DNA of 64,000 nucleotides from Lutimaribacter saemankumensis (lineage in GTDB: Bacteria > Pseudomonadota > Alphaproteobacteria > Rhodobacterales > Rhodobacteraceae): NCBI RefSeq assembly GCF_900100005.1, contig NZ_FNEB01000004.1:1-64000 (forward strand). The letters are read 5' to 3'. A program made the translations under genes and the position numbers. This document shows positions 26,711 to 35,960 of the stretch, one piece after another. The notes under the pieces were generated by a model that was not told the origin of the DNA, made no database searches, and saw only the letters and a program-made list of their open reading frames with translations. The first letter of the stretch is position 1, and every line of letters starts with the position of its first letter.

Positions 26711-27700
26711 TCAGCCCCCCATCCGCAGGCTGTCATCCAGCGGCGACAGGACGTTCGTCCAGATATCGCGCGCCTCGCTTGCGTTGCTGGGAGGAACGGC
26801 CCTGCCGAAAATCAACCGCAGCCGCGCCAGCGCACGGCCCGCCAGCCAGGCGACGTTGGCGCGCATCGGCCCGGTTGGCCCATGGGCCTGACGGAAGAAC
26901 CGCGTGCGCGATGCATAGAAATAGGCCGGCAGGCGTTTCTTTTCCTTCGCCAGCGCCTTGACCGGGCCGCTGCCCCCGCGGAAATGCACGGCGCGCGCCT
27001 GCGGCACATAGGCGATCCGCCAGCCCGCCTGCCGCGCGCGCCAGCAATATTCGATATCCTCGAAATACAGGAAATACCCCTCGTCCATCGGGCCGATCGC
27101 GTCGATCATCCGGCGGCGCAGCAGGATGCAGGCGAAACTGGCCCAGTCGATCTGGTCCGGTTCGGGCGGCATGCGCAGCGACACGAGGCGACGCGCCAAC
27201 AGTTTGCTGATTGCGCCTGTCCGTGCACCCCGGTCGAACTCGCTCGCCGGGGATGGAAAGCGAAAGCAGCTGATCTGCTGTTCACCGTCGTCATAGTCGA
27301 TGCGCGGCGCGAACAGTCCGATGTCCGGTTGGGCATCCGCGGCGGCCAGGATTTCGGCCATGAAGCCGGGGCGCAGCACTGCGTCCGAATTCAGCACCAG
27401 GACATAATCGGACGACCGTGCCGCAAAGCCCTGGTTGTGACCGCCGGAAAAGCCGGAATTCGTGGCCGACCGCACCAGACTGACCCGGCGGGGTTCGGGC
27501 AGGCTGTCGATCCAGGCGGCGATCTCGTCGGCCGATCCGTCGCCCGACAGGTTGTCGACGATCACGACATGCCCGTCGATATCGCCCAGGTCGTCCAGCA
27601 CCGATTGCACGCATTGGATGGTCAGCGCCCCGGTGCGGTAATTGATGATCGACACCACGACCCTGTGCGGTGGCGTAATGGTACGGGGCGTGTCCGGCAT
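26711..27700 (-). CDS. GT2-family glycosyltransferase (rhamnosyltransferase-like)
   Basis: This 329-residue enzyme is related to rhamnosyltransferases. It shows VVVSIINYRTGALTIQCVQS, the VIVDNLSGDGSADEI loop, NSGFSGGHNQGF, the LVLNSDAVLRPGF donor site and YFLYFEDIEYCWRARQAGWR near the acceptor end. The ATG at 27700 is used; a TTG precedes it by three bases. It is the first gene of the leftward GT2-sulfotransferase-GT2 operon and probably adds one residue to the glycan. Confidence 0.9.
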   Translation of the reverse strand: MPDTPRTITPPHRVVVSIINYRTGALTIQCVQSVLDDLGDIDGHVVIVDNLSGDGSADEIAAWIDSLPEPRRVSLVRSATNSGFSGGHNQGFAARSSDYVLVLNSDAVLRPGFMAEILAAADAQPDIGLFAPRIDYDDGEQQISCFRFPSPASEFDRGARTGAISKLLARRLVSLRMPPEPDQIDWASFACILLRRRMIDAIGPMDEGYFLYFEDIEYCWRARQAGWRIAYVPQARAVHFRGGSGPVKALAKEKKRLPAYFYASRTRFFRQAHGPTGPMRANVAWLAGRALARLRLIFGRAVPPSNASEARDIWTNVLSPLDDSLRMGG

Positions 27701-27918
27701 CAAATAATCCGCTTGAAAATCCTTTGGCGCTAGGCACGCCTGTCGCGCGGAGTATAGGGAGCGCCCCCCAAGCCCGTAAACCCCCAGAAAGCCCGTGGAA
27801 ACACTGTTTCAGACGCCCGGCCGCACAGGGGCGACCCTGCGTCACTTTTCGCACCCTGTCTTGAATTTGCCGTCCCGCTTGCGGTTAATGCCAGCCGGAC
27901 GGCAAAGGGGAGGGCGCC

Positions 27919-29013
27919 ATGCTCGACGGCATCCGCATTATCGAGATCGAAGGCCTTGGGCCCGGTCCTTTCGCGGCGATGACGCTGGCCGATCTCGGCG
28001 CCGAAGTGATCGTCGTGCACCGCAAGGGCGGGGGCAGCGCCCCGGGGCAGCCCGCGCGCAACCCTCTCGACCGGGGCAAGCGGTCGATCTCGCTCGATCT
28101 GAAAGACCCCGACGACCTGGAAACCGTCAAGCGCCTGATCGCCGGGGCCGACGGCCTGATCGAAGGGTTCCGCCCCGGCGTGATGGAGCGGCTGGGCCTT
28201 GGCCCTGCGGATGCCCACGCGCTCAATCCGGCGCTGGTCTATGGCCGCATGACCGGCTGGGGCCAGGACGGGCCGCGCGCCATGCAGGCCGGGCATGACC
28301 TGAATTATATCGCGCTGTCGGGGGCGCTCTGGTATGCCTCGCCCGCCGGACAGCCGCCCTTTACCCCGCCGACAATCGTGGGCGATATCGGGGGTGGGGC
28401 GCTCTATCTTGTGGCCGGGATGCTGGCCGGGCTGATCCGCGCGGGGCGAACGGGGGCGGGCACGGTGGTCGATGCCGCAATCGTCGACGGATCGGCGCAC
28501 ATGATGAACCTCCTGATGTCTCTGGGTGCGGCGGGCGGTCTATCGATGCAGCGCGGCCAAAGCATTCTCGACGGACCGCATTGGAGCCGCTGCTACGCCT
28601 GCGCCGACGGGCAGTTCCTGTCCGTCCAAAGTCTCGAGCCGAAATTCTACGCCATTTTCCTCGACCGCATGGGCCTGTCCGACGATGCCGAATTTCAAAA
28701 GCAGTTCGACAAATCCGCCTGGCCCGCGCTGACGGACCGGCTGGCCGCGATCTTTGCCGGGAAACCGCTGGCGCATTGGGTCGCCCTGTTCGAGGGCAGC
28801 GATGCCTGCGTGGCGCCCGTGAATGCCCCGGACGGCGCGGCGGCGGATGCCCATATGGCGGCGCGCGGCATCTGGCACCAGGATGAACAGGGTCTGCAGG
28901 CGGCCGCGGCCCCGCGTTTCGACGGCAGGACGCCGCCCGCCCCACGCCCCGCACCAACCCGTGGCCAGGATGCCGATGCGATCCTGGCCGAACTCAACAC
29001 CGGCCGGGCCTGA
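27919..29013 (+). CDS. Family III CoA-transferase / alpha-methylacyl-CoA racemase-like protein
   Basis: This 364-residue CaiB/BaiF-fold enzyme has the racemase catalytic pair at the positions used in mycobacterial MCR: His126 ([11 protein letters not shown]) and Asp156 ([12 protein letters not shown]). This favours 2-methylacyl-CoA racemisation over CoA transfer, though Asp alone also serves transferases. The N-terminal [20 protein letters not shown] is the family signature. AGGGGAGGG precedes the ATG. It begins a three-gene unit with a crotonase and DddL. The link to DMSP or acrylate metabolism is contextual inference; branched-chain acyl-CoA catabolism is an equal alternative. Confidence 0.85.
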   Translation: MLDGIRIIEIEGLGPGPFAAMTLADLGAEVIVVHRKGGGSAPGQPARNPLDRGKRSISLDLKDPDDLETVKRLIAGADGLIEGFRPGVMERLGLGPADAHALNPALVYGRMTGWGQDGPRAMQAGHDLNYIALSGALWYASPAGQPPFTPPTIVGDIGGGALYLVAGMLAGLIRAGRTGAGTVVDAAIVDGSAHMMNLLMSLGAAGGLSMQRGQSILDGPHWSRCYACADGQFLSVQSLEPKFYAIFLDRMGLSDDAEFQKQFDKSAWPALTDRLAAIFAGKPLAHWVALFEGSDACVAPVNAPDGAAADAHMAARGIWHQDEQGLQAAAAPRFDGRTPPAPRPAPTRGQDADAILAELNTGRA

Positions 29014-29048
29014 CCCGCGCCACACTTACAAACCCGAAGGAACACATC

Positions 29049-29846
29049 ATGGACAGCCTCGACATCTTCGACCTGGAAAACCTGGCGATCAGCGCCGATG
29101 ACGATGGCATCGTCACGCTTTCGCTCAACCGTCCGGCCAAGCGCAACGCGCTCAACGCCGCGACCGTGGACGAGTTGATCGAGGTGTTTTCGAAACTGCC
29201 GCGCATGGGCGCGCGCGCCGTGATCCTGCGCGCCGAAGGTCCGCATTTCTGCGCCGGTCTCGACCTCGTGGAACACCACGCCGAAGATCGCCGCCCCGAA
29301 GATTTCATGCATATCTGCCTGCGCTGGCACGAGGCGTTCAACAAGATGGAATATGGCGGCGTGCCGGTCATCGCCGCGCTCAAGGGGGCTGTTGTGGGCG
29401 GTGGGCTGGAACTGGCCAGTTCGGCCCATATCCGGGTTGCCGATGCCAGCACCTACTTTGCTCTGCCCGAAGGGCAGCGGGGCCTGTTCACCGGTGGCGG
29501 GGCCACGATCCGCGTGGCCGATCTGGTCGGCAAGGCGCGCATGATCGACATGATGCTCACGGGCCGCGTCTACAAGGGCGACGAGGCGATCAGCGTGGGC
29601 CTTGCGCAATACCTGGTCGAGGATTCCGAGGCCAAGGCGCTGGAAATCGCGCGCGCCGCCGCCACCAACCCGCCGCTGTCGAATTTCGCGATCTGCTCGG
29701 CGATCTCGCACATGCAGAACATGTCGGGGCTGGATGCGGCCTATGCGGAATCCGTGGTCGCGGGCATCGTCAACACGCAGCCCGCCTCGCGCGGGCGGCT
29801 CGAAGCGTTCGCCAACAAGACGGCCGCGCGCGTCCGGCCCGAGTGA
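29049..29846 (+). CDS. Crotonase/enoyl-CoA hydratase-family protein
   Basis: This 265-residue crotonase-fold enzyme acts on an acyl-CoA. The family features are [20 protein letters not shown], the oxyanion-hole segment [11 protein letters not shown], and [20 protein letters not shown]. One candidate catalytic Glu lies in [11 protein letters not shown]. It follows the racemase-like gene by 35 bases with GAAGGA before the ATG. Placed before a DMSP lyase, hydration of acryloyl-CoA to 3-hydroxypropionyl-CoA is a possible role, but nothing in the sequence alone proves that. Confidence 0.87.
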   Translation: MDSLDIFDLENLAISADDDGIVTLSLNRPAKRNALNAATVDELIEVFSKLPRMGARAVILRAEGPHFCAGLDLVEHHAEDRRPEDFMHICLRWHEAFNKMEYGGVPVIAALKGAVVGGGLELASSAHIRVADASTYFALPEGQRGLFTGGGATIRVADLVGKARMIDMMLTGRVYKGDEAISVGLAQYLVEDSEAKALEIARAAATNPPLSNFAICSAISHMQNMSGLDAAYAESVVAGIVNTQPASRGRLEAFANKTAARVRPE

Positions 29847-29897
29847 CCGGATGCCTGCAGGGGCGTCTTGCGGCTCTGAACAGGGGGCAAGCCTGCG

Positions 29898-30557
29898 ATG
29901 ACGACGGAACGGCGGATAAGGGATTGCCCTGAATGGGAATATCTTCTGCGCGATTTCTATGAATTCTACCGCCGGCTGCCCGCCGGCGGCAGCGCCAAGA
30001 TCCGCAGCCACCAGCGCAATGTGCGCGAACAGATCAGCCGCGTGATGAAGGCCAATGCCGAGGTGCGGTCGGTCGAACCGGTCGAAAAGCCCGTCACCGC
30101 CCATCTCCAGCGCGCGCTGGACAATGGCCGGCTGGAGCGTCACGCGCCCTTCATCCGCGCGCTCGAGGCAGTGCGCGATCAGTTCGTGTGGCAATACGGC
30201 TATGAAAAGGTGCCTCGCGGGCTGGAACGCAAATACGCCTATGCCGAACTGGTCGGACCGACCGGCCCGGTCGTCACCGACGAGGTGATCCTCGGCCTTG
30301 TGCTGTTCGCGCCGAAATGCACCTATCCCGCCCATTCCCATGACGGCATCACCGAAAGCTATATCTGCCTGTCCGGCGCGGTGTCGGAAAACGATCAGGG
30401 CGTCTACAGCCCCGGCTCGCTGATCTTCAACCCGCCGGGCCAACTGCACCGCATCACCACCGCCGACAACAATCCCGCGCTCTTGTGCTATGCGTGGACG
30501 GGAGCGCGCGAAAAGCTGGCCAACCAGAAAATGGTGTTCACACGCGCCCCGCGCTGA
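29898..30557 (+). CDS. dddL: Dimethylsulfoniopropionate lyase DddL
   Basis: This 219-residue cupin enzyme is predicted to cleave DMSP to dimethyl sulfide and acrylate. The cupin metal site is visible as YPAHSHDGITESYICLSG, giving His146, His148, Glu153 and Tyr155, with His184 in FNPPGQLHRI. The helical N-terminal region and the GLERKYAYAELVGPTGPVV lead-in match DddL rather than the shorter DddQ/DddW cupins. No signal peptide is present. It is third in a run with a racemase-like and a crotonase gene. No acuR or acuI is adjacent. The call rests on remembered family motifs rather than a search. Confidence 0.82.
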   Translation: MTTERRIRDCPEWEYLLRDFYEFYRRLPAGGSAKIRSHQRNVREQISRVMKANAEVRSVEPVEKPVTAHLQRALDNGRLERHAPFIRALEAVRDQFVWQYGYEKVPRGLERKYAYAELVGPTGPVVTDEVILGLVLFAPKCTYPAHSHDGITESYICLSGAVSENDQGVYSPGSLIFNPPGQLHRITTADNNPALLCYAWTGAREKLANQKMVFTRAPR

Positions 30558-30629
30558 TGTCGCGCCGGCGCGCCGCGGCGTCGCCTTTCCCCTTTCATCG
30601 AATCCCTCCATCCAGTAATCACGACATTG

Positions 30630-30822
30630 CTTCGGTCCGGTCGATTCACTCGGCCGGGTAAAAGGGAACGCGGTGAGGGCCGCCCGAAAGGACAGCCCAA
30701 GGCCGCGACTGCCCCCGCAACTGTAAGCGGTGAGCGACGCCGGCATATGCCACTGCCGCGCCCTGTGGGCGCCGCGGGAAGGCCCGGCCAAGCGATGACC
30801 CGCAAGTCAGGAGACCTGCCGA
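30630..30822 (+). ncRNA. Cobalamin (AdoCbl) riboswitch
   Basis: The stretch has the order of conserved B12-riboswitch elements. These are an AAAAGGGAACGCGGTGAGGG block, then CGAAAGG-like and CCGCGACTGCCCCCGCAACTG segments, then CACTG, a GGAAGGC element, GATGACCCGCAAGTCAGGAGACCTGCC and the closing pairing. It lies 145 bases upstream of btuB, so cobalamin should repress the downstream uptake operon. The following 140 bases contain GC-rich hairpins that could be the expression platform. Confidence 0.93.
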
Positions 30823-30967
30823 AGTGATCACCCTATCCGGGCGCGGGGCGCGCCGTGGATAACGGACCTTCCGTAGTGGTGGCATCTTTCACCGTCACGG
30901 GAGGGCGCAGTCCTTCCGCAAGACAATACAAAATCCCGGGCCATGGCCCGAAGGAGGGACAAGAACC

Positions 30968-32761
30968 ATGAAAAGGACGCTACTGGCATCCGTCGCTTTC
31001 ACCGCATTGCTTGCCGCGCCCGGTCTGGCGCAGGAGGCGTTCGATCTCGACGAGATCGTCGTGTCGCCCAGCCTGGCGCCGGTCGACCCCGCCCGCACCG
31101 GCGCGACCGTCGAGGTTGTCGAAGGCGACAACCTGCAAAATGCCGACACCTCGCTGATCCAGACGCTGTCGCGCGAACCCGGTGTCAGCTTTTCGGCCAA
31201 CGGCGGGGTGGGCAGCAACACGACGCTGCGCATCCGCGGCCTGGACACATCCTATATCGGTGTGCGCGTGAACGGGATCGACGTGACCGATCCGTCCTCG
31301 ACGCAGACGGGGTTCAATTTCGGCGGGCTGACCGCTGCGGGGCTTGGCCGGGTCGAAATCCTGAAAGGCTCGCAATCGGCGATCTACGGGTCCGAGGCGA
31401 TTGCCGGGGTCGTCGACATCACCACCGCACGCCCGCGCGGCCTGGGCTTTTCGGCCGATCTCAACCTCGAGGCGGGCAGCTTCGGCACGCGGTCGGGCAG
31501 CCTTTGGATGGGGCATGCAACCGAGCGCGGCGAGGTCGCGCTCAGCTATTCGCGGCTGATCACAGATGGCATTTCGGCGCTGGCCTCGGACACCGAAGAG
31601 GACGGTTTCGAACAAGAGATGCTGACCCTGTCCACGCGCTACGACCTGACCGACACGGTCACGGTCGGTGCCTCGGCGCTCTGGCGTGACGGCATGGTGG
31701 AAATCGACCGCCCGTTTGTCGGCAATGCCGGCGAAAACTTCTTTACCCAGCGCGGCGCACGTGTCTTCGCCGAATTCGAAACCGGCGGCATCGATCATCG
31801 CCTCAGCTATTCGGTGTTCGATAGCGAACGCCGCGATCCCGGCGGGTTCACCCCGTATTTCAACGGCGACCGCGAAGAGTTGCAATATCTTGGATCGGTG
31901 GAAATCGGTGGCACGAGCACGCTTGGCTTCGGTCTGGACGAAACACGCGAAACCTTCGACATTCCCGGCGCCTCGGGCGAGGTGACCACGCGGTCTGTCT
32001 TTGCCGAATTGCAATTGCGTCCGGCCGACGATCTCGATCTGTCGCTGGCGCTGCGGCATGACGATCATTCGCGCTTTGGCGGCAGCACCACCGGGCGCAT
32101 CGCGGCGGCCTGGCGCGCACAGCCGGACCTGACGCTACGCGCGGTTCTGGGCAGCGGATTCCGCGCGCCCTCGCTCTATGAACTCTTCGGCCCGTACGGC
32201 AGCACCACGCTGCAACCCGAACAAAGCCGTTCGTTCGAATTGGGGGCGGAAAAGACGTTCGAGGCCGGGTTCGTGCGCGCGACTGCGTTCTACACCGAAA
32301 TCGACGATCTGATCGGCTATGACTTCATCCTCTCGGCCTATAACCAGCAGCCCGGCACCACCGTCACGCGCGGGCTGGAACTGGCCGGCCGCTACGCGCT
32401 TTCGGACCGTGTGGCGCTTTTTGCCAACTACACGCTGACCGATGCCAAGACCGAAGGCATCCGCCTTGTCCGCGTGCCGCGCCACGATCTGGTGCTTGGC
32501 CTCGACGCCGATCTCGGCAACGGGTTCAACGGCACGTTCGAGGTTCAGCGCGTCGCCGATGTCGAAGCCAGCGCCTTTGCGCCGGTGGACAACAAGGTAG
32601 GAGATTACACCCTGGTCAATCTCGGTGTCAGCTATGACATCACGGACCGGGCGCAGGCCTATCTGCGGGTCGAGAACCTGCTGGACGAAGACTACGAAAC
32701 CGCGGGCGGCTACAACACGCCGGGCCGCGCGGCGTATTTCGGGCTCCGTGCGTCCTTCTAG
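30968..32761 (+). CDS. btuB: TonB-dependent outer-membrane receptor for cobalamin (BtuB)
   Basis: This 597-residue outer-membrane transporter brings B12 or corrinoids into the periplasm with TonB energy. A signal peptide (KRTLLASVAFTALLAAPGLA) is followed by a TonB box region (DEIVVSPS). The plug domain contains TLRIRGLDTSYIGVRVNGID and ILKGSQSAIYGSEAIAGVVD. A 22-strand-type barrel ends in the aromatic FGLRASF. GGAGGG lies before the ATG. The riboswitch upstream and btuFCD-cbiZ downstream identify the substrate as a corrinoid. The length is close to E. coli BtuB. Confidence 0.93.
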   Translation: MKRTLLASVAFTALLAAPGLAQEAFDLDEIVVSPSLAPVDPARTGATVEVVEGDNLQNADTSLIQTLSREPGVSFSANGGVGSNTTLRIRGLDTSYIGVRVNGIDVTDPSSTQTGFNFGGLTAAGLGRVEILKGSQSAIYGSEAIAGVVDITTARPRGLGFSADLNLEAGSFGTRSGSLWMGHATERGEVALSYSRLITDGISALASDTEEDGFEQEMLTLSTRYDLTDTVTVGASALWRDGMVEIDRPFVGNAGENFFTQRGARVFAEFETGGIDHRLSYSVFDSERRDPGGFTPYFNGDREELQYLGSVEIGGTSTLGFGLDETRETFDIPGASGEVTTRSVFAELQLRPADDLDLSLALRHDDHSRFGGSTTGRIAAAWRAQPDLTLRAVLGSGFRAPSLYELFGPYGSTTLQPEQSRSFELGAEKTFEAGFVRATAFYTEIDDLIGYDFILSAYNQQPGTTVTRGLELAGRYALSDRVALFANYTLTDAKTEGIRLVRVPRHDLVLGLDADLGNGFNGTFEVQRVADVEASAFAPVDNKVGDYTLVNLGVSYDITDRAQAYLRVENLLDEDYETAGGYNTPGRAAYFGLRASF

Positions 32762-33584
32762 GATCATACCCTGGCTCGCCGCGCTTGCCCTGGCAGGCGC
32801 GGCTGCCCATGCCGACATCCCGAAAAGGGTGGTGTCGGTCAACCTGTGCACCGATCAGCTTGCGATGCTGGTCGCGGGGCCGGGGCAGCTTGTGTCGGTC
32901 ACGCCTCTGGCCGCCAACCCGCGCACCTCGGCCATGGCCGAAGAGGCGGCGGCGATACCCGTCAACCATGCCCGCGCCGAAGAGGTCTATCTTCTCAAGC
33001 CCGACCTGGTGATCGCCGGGCGTTTTACGGACCGCGCCACCGTCGACATGCTGCGCCGCCTTGGTATCCGGGTCGAGGAATTCGCCCCCGCCTATGCGCT
33101 TTCGGATGTGCCCGACCGGCTGACGCGCATCGGGGCCCTGCTGGGGCAAGAGGCGCGCGCGGCCGAACTGGTCGACCGGTTCAACGCGCAACTGGCCGAA
33201 TTGTCCTCTTCCACACAGGACCGTCCGCAGGCAGCGCTTTATTACGCCAACGGATACACGTCGGGCGATGCGTCGCTGGCCGGGCAGATCCTGCGCGCGG
33301 CCGGGTTCGACAATGTGGCGACCGGGATGGGTTATGGCGCGATCGGCGCTCTGCCGCTGGAGCTGCTGGCGATGGCCGACCCGGATGTCGTCGTGACGGG
33401 CAACCCCTATCCGGGTGCCTCGCGGTCAGAGGCGATCATGGACCACCCCGTTGTCACAGCGCTTAAACGGGGCCGGGTCACCGGCACCGTGACCGACCGC
33501 AACTGGGTGTGCGGCACGCCTTACGTTTTGCAGGCGGTCGAAGACCTGGTCGCCCTGCGCCGCGCGGTGGAGGCGGGGCAATGA
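32748..33584 (+). CDS. btuF: Periplasmic corrinoid-binding protein (BtuF-like)
   Basis: This 278-residue class III substrate-binding protein delivers corrinoid to the BtuCD importer. I place the start at GTG 32748, overlapping the btuB stop by 14 bases, because it opens directly into a signal peptide (RIIPWLAALALAGAAAHA). Longer frames run inside btuB. The mature protein begins IPKRVVSVNLCTDQLAMLV, typical of the family, and has EEVYLLKPDLVIAGRF and GAIGALPLELLAMADPDVVV segments. It is followed by the permease with a four-base overlap. Confidence 0.88.
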   Translation: MRPSRIIPWLAALALAGAAAHADIPKRVVSVNLCTDQLAMLVAGPGQLVSVTPLAANPRTSAMAEEAAAIPVNHARAEEVYLLKPDLVIAGRFTDRATVDMLRRLGIRVEEFAPAYALSDVPDRLTRIGALLGQEARAAELVDRFNAQLAELSSSTQDRPQAALYYANGYTSGDASLAGQILRAAGFDNVATGMGYGAIGALPLELLAMADPDVVVTGNPYPGASRSEAIMDHPVVTALKRGRVTGTVTDRNWVCGTPYVLQAVEDLVALRRAVEAGQ

Positions 33585-34564
33585 CGCGGCTGATGGCATC
33601 GCTGTCGCTGGCCGTCGCGGCGCTTTTTGTGCTGTCGCTGCTGGTTGGCCCGGCCAGCATCGCTCCGCTCGATAGCCTTGCAGGGCTTTTCGGCGGGGGG
33701 GACGGGCCGGTTGCCATGGTGATGCGCGAAATCCGCCTGCCGCGCGCGATCCTGGCCGCGATGATCGGCGCAAGCCTTGGCCTTGCCGGGGCGGCGATGC
33801 AGGGATACCTGCGCAACCCGCTGGCCGAACCGGGGCTGATCGGCGTTTCGGGATCGGCCGCGCTGGGCGCGGTGATCGCGATCCAGACCGGGCTGTCGGC
33901 GAGTTTCGCGCTGGGGCTGCCGCTGATGGCTCTGGCCGGTGCGCTGGGCGGCGTGCTTCTGGTGCTGGCCCTTGCGGGCCCCCGCGGCGGGTCGCTGGTG
34001 CTGATCCTTGCGGGCATCGCGATCTCGGCCATGGCCGGGGCGCTGACGCAACTCGTGCTGAACCTGTCGCAGAACCCCTTTGCCGTGAACGAGATCGTGT
34101 TCTGGATGATGGGATCGCTTGCCGACCGCTCGATGACGCATCTGTGGCTGGCCTTGCCCTTCACGCTGCTGGGTTGGGTGCTGCTGGCCTCGCTCGGGCG
34201 GGGGCTCGACGCGCTGACGCTGGGCGAGGACGCGGCCGAGGCGATGGGCATTCACCTGTCCCGCCTGCGGCTGGTGCTGATCCTTGGCACCGCCTGCGTT
34301 GTGGGGGCTGGTACCGCCGTGGCCGGGGCCATCGGGTTCGTCGGGCTGGTGGTGCCGCACCTGTTGCGGCCCTGGGTGGGCGCGCAGCCTTCGCGGCTCC
34401 TTTGGGCGTCGGCACTTGGGGGGGCGGCGATGCTGCTTGCGGCCGATCTTGCCGTGCGCCTGGTGTTGCCCGAACGCGACCTGAAACTGGGCGTTCTGAC
34501 CGCGCTGGTGGGCGCGCCGCTGTTCCTGCACCTCATCTACAAGACGCGGAGGGAGATGCCATGA
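33581..34564 (+). CDS. btuC: Corrinoid ABC transporter permease (BtuC-like, FecCD family)
   Basis: This 327-residue permease has about nine to ten helices. FecCD features are RLPRAILAAMIGASLGLAGA, the NPLAEPGLIGVSGSAALGAV motif and the cytoplasmic coupling region LGEDAAEAMGIHLSRLRL, with GFVGLVVPHLLRPWVG near the end. The ATG at 33581 overlaps the btuF stop (ATGA), so the 24-codon upstream extension is rejected. It forms the channel half of the B12 importer with the ATPase that follows. Confidence 0.92.
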   Translation: MTRLMASLSLAVAALFVLSLLVGPASIAPLDSLAGLFGGGDGPVAMVMREIRLPRAILAAMIGASLGLAGAAMQGYLRNPLAEPGLIGVSGSAALGAVIAIQTGLSASFALGLPLMALAGALGGVLLVLALAGPRGGSLVLILAGIAISAMAGALTQLVLNLSQNPFAVNEIVFWMMGSLADRSMTHLWLALPFTLLGWVLLASLGRGLDALTLGEDAAEAMGIHLSRLRLVLILGTACVVGAGTAVAGAIGFVGLVVPHLLRPWVGAQPSRLLWASALGGAAMLLAADLAVRLVLPERDLKLGVLTALVGAPLFLHLIYKTRREMP

Positions 34565-35313
34565 CGCTGCTTTCCCTGCGCGATCTGTCCGTCACCCTGC
34601 GCGGCAGGCCGGTCTTTTCCGGCGTGACGCTGAATATCGGCGCGGGCGAAATGGTGGGACTGATCGGCCCCAACGGTGCGGGCAAGACCACGCTGATGCG
34701 CGCGGCGCTGGGACTGCTCGACCATGACGGCCAAAGCAGCCTTGCCGCGCTCGATCCGCGCGCGCGGGCCCAAGCGGTCGCGTGGATGCCGCAGGCGCGT
34801 GAAATCGCCTGGCCGGTCACGGTCGAGGCGCTGGTCACGCTTGGCCGCACGCCGCATCGCGCCCGCCGCCTGACCGAGGCGGATCATCACGCCGTCGACC
34901 GGGCGATCGACTGGATGGGTCTGTCGCATATGCGCCAGCGCACCGCCACGCGGCTGTCGGGCGGAGAGCAGGCCCGCGTCCTGATTGCCCGCGCCCTGGC
35001 GCAGGACACGCCCCTTGTCATGGCGGACGAACCCATCGCCGGGCTCGATCCCGCCCACCAGATCGCGACCATGGAAACCTTTGCCGGGCTCGCGCGGTCG
35101 GGCCGGTCGGTGTTGGTGTCGCTGCATGACCTGGGCCTTGCCGCGCGCCACTGTTCGCGGCTGATCCTGCTGGGGCAGGGGCAGGTGATGGCCGATGGCA
35201 CGCCGGCCAAGGTGCTGACGCCCGAAATGGTCGCACAGGCTTTCGGGATCACCGCCTACCAGGCCGAAACCGACCAGGGCCGCATCTTCCAACCGCTCGA
35301 GGTGCTGGAATGA
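34561..35313 (+). CDS. btuD: Corrinoid ABC transporter ATP-binding protein (BtuD-like)
   Basis: This 250-residue ATPase has Walker [12 protein letters not shown], signature LSGGEQARVLIARAL, Walker B LVMADEPIAGLD and switch His in VLVSLHDLGLAARH. It belongs to the FecE/BtuD group of iron-siderophore and B12 importers. The ATG at 34561 overlaps the permease stop (ATGA); a longer frame from 34144 lies inside btuC. It powers uptake through BtuC. Confidence 0.93.
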   Translation: MTLLSLRDLSVTLRGRPVFSGVTLNIGAGEMVGLIGPNGAGKTTLMRAALGLLDHDGQSSLAALDPRARAQAVAWMPQAREIAWPVTVEALVTLGRTPHRARRLTEADHHAVDRAIDWMGLSHMRQRTATRLSGGEQARVLIARALAQDTPLVMADEPIAGLDPAHQIATMETFAGLARSGRSVLVSLHDLGLAARHCSRLILLGQGQVMADGTPAKVLTPEMVAQAFGITAYQAETDQGRIFQPLEVLE

Positions 35314-35960
35314 GTGTCACGCTGTCGCGCCCCTGGCTGGACTTCGATCTTGGCGCCGAAATGCCGGTGCTCAGCTTCACGCTGAACCGTCCCGGTTTCG
35401 TCACGGCGCGGCGTATCCTGTGGCGCGAGGTGCGCAATGCCGATCTTACGCCCGATCTGGACGTGGCCGATTGGCTGGCCGGCGAGCTTGCCCCGCGCGG
35501 CGGGCAGGATGCGCCCTGTTTCCTGACCTCGCGCGACGTCAGCGCCTTCGAGGTGGCCGAGGCGGTCGTCGATGACGTCACCGCAACCGCCGTTGCCACG
35601 GTGGGCTTGTCCAATGCCGAAAGGATCGGCACGCGCATGGCCTATGACCCGGACAGCTTCGGTACGATCAACGTGGCGCTTCGCCTGTCTGCCGGGCTGA
35701 CGCAGGCGGCGTTGGTGGAAACACTGGCCATCGTTGCGCAGGCCCGCACAACCGCCGTCATCGAACTGGGCCACCAATTGCCCACGGGCATTGCCACGGG
35801 CACCGGTACCGATTGCATCGCCGTCGCCGCGCCGTCGGGGGACACAGTGTTTGCGGGCATGCACACGGCGATTGGCGTGGCGGCGGGCCGTGCGGTATAC
35901 GACGCCGTGCGCGCGGGCGGCGCATACTGGATGAAACATGTCAGACGGGGGGCGGCATGA
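35310..35960 (+). CDS. cbiZ: Adenosylcobinamide amidohydrolase CbiZ
   Basis: This 216-residue enzyme hydrolyses the amide of adenosylcobinamide (and possibly pseudocobalamin) to adenosylcobyric acid, which lets the cell remodel scavenged corrinoids. The family blocks seen are CFLTSRDVSAFEVAEAVVDD, TVGLSNAERIGT, TTAVIELGHQLPTGIATGTG and TDCIAVAAPSGDTVFAGMHT. It overlaps btuD by four bases and the next gene by four bases. Its presence inside the uptake operon suggests that incomplete corrinoids are imported. Confidence 0.9.
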   Translation: MSVTLSRPWLDFDLGAEMPVLSFTLNRPGFVTARRILWREVRNADLTPDLDVADWLAGELAPRGGQDAPCFLTSRDVSAFEVAEAVVDDVTATAVATVGLSNAERIGTRMAYDPDSFGTINVALRLSAGLTQAALVETLAIVAQARTTAVIELGHQLPTGIATGTGTDCIAVAAPSGDTVFAGMHTAIGVAAGRAVYDAVRAGGAYWMKHVRRGAA

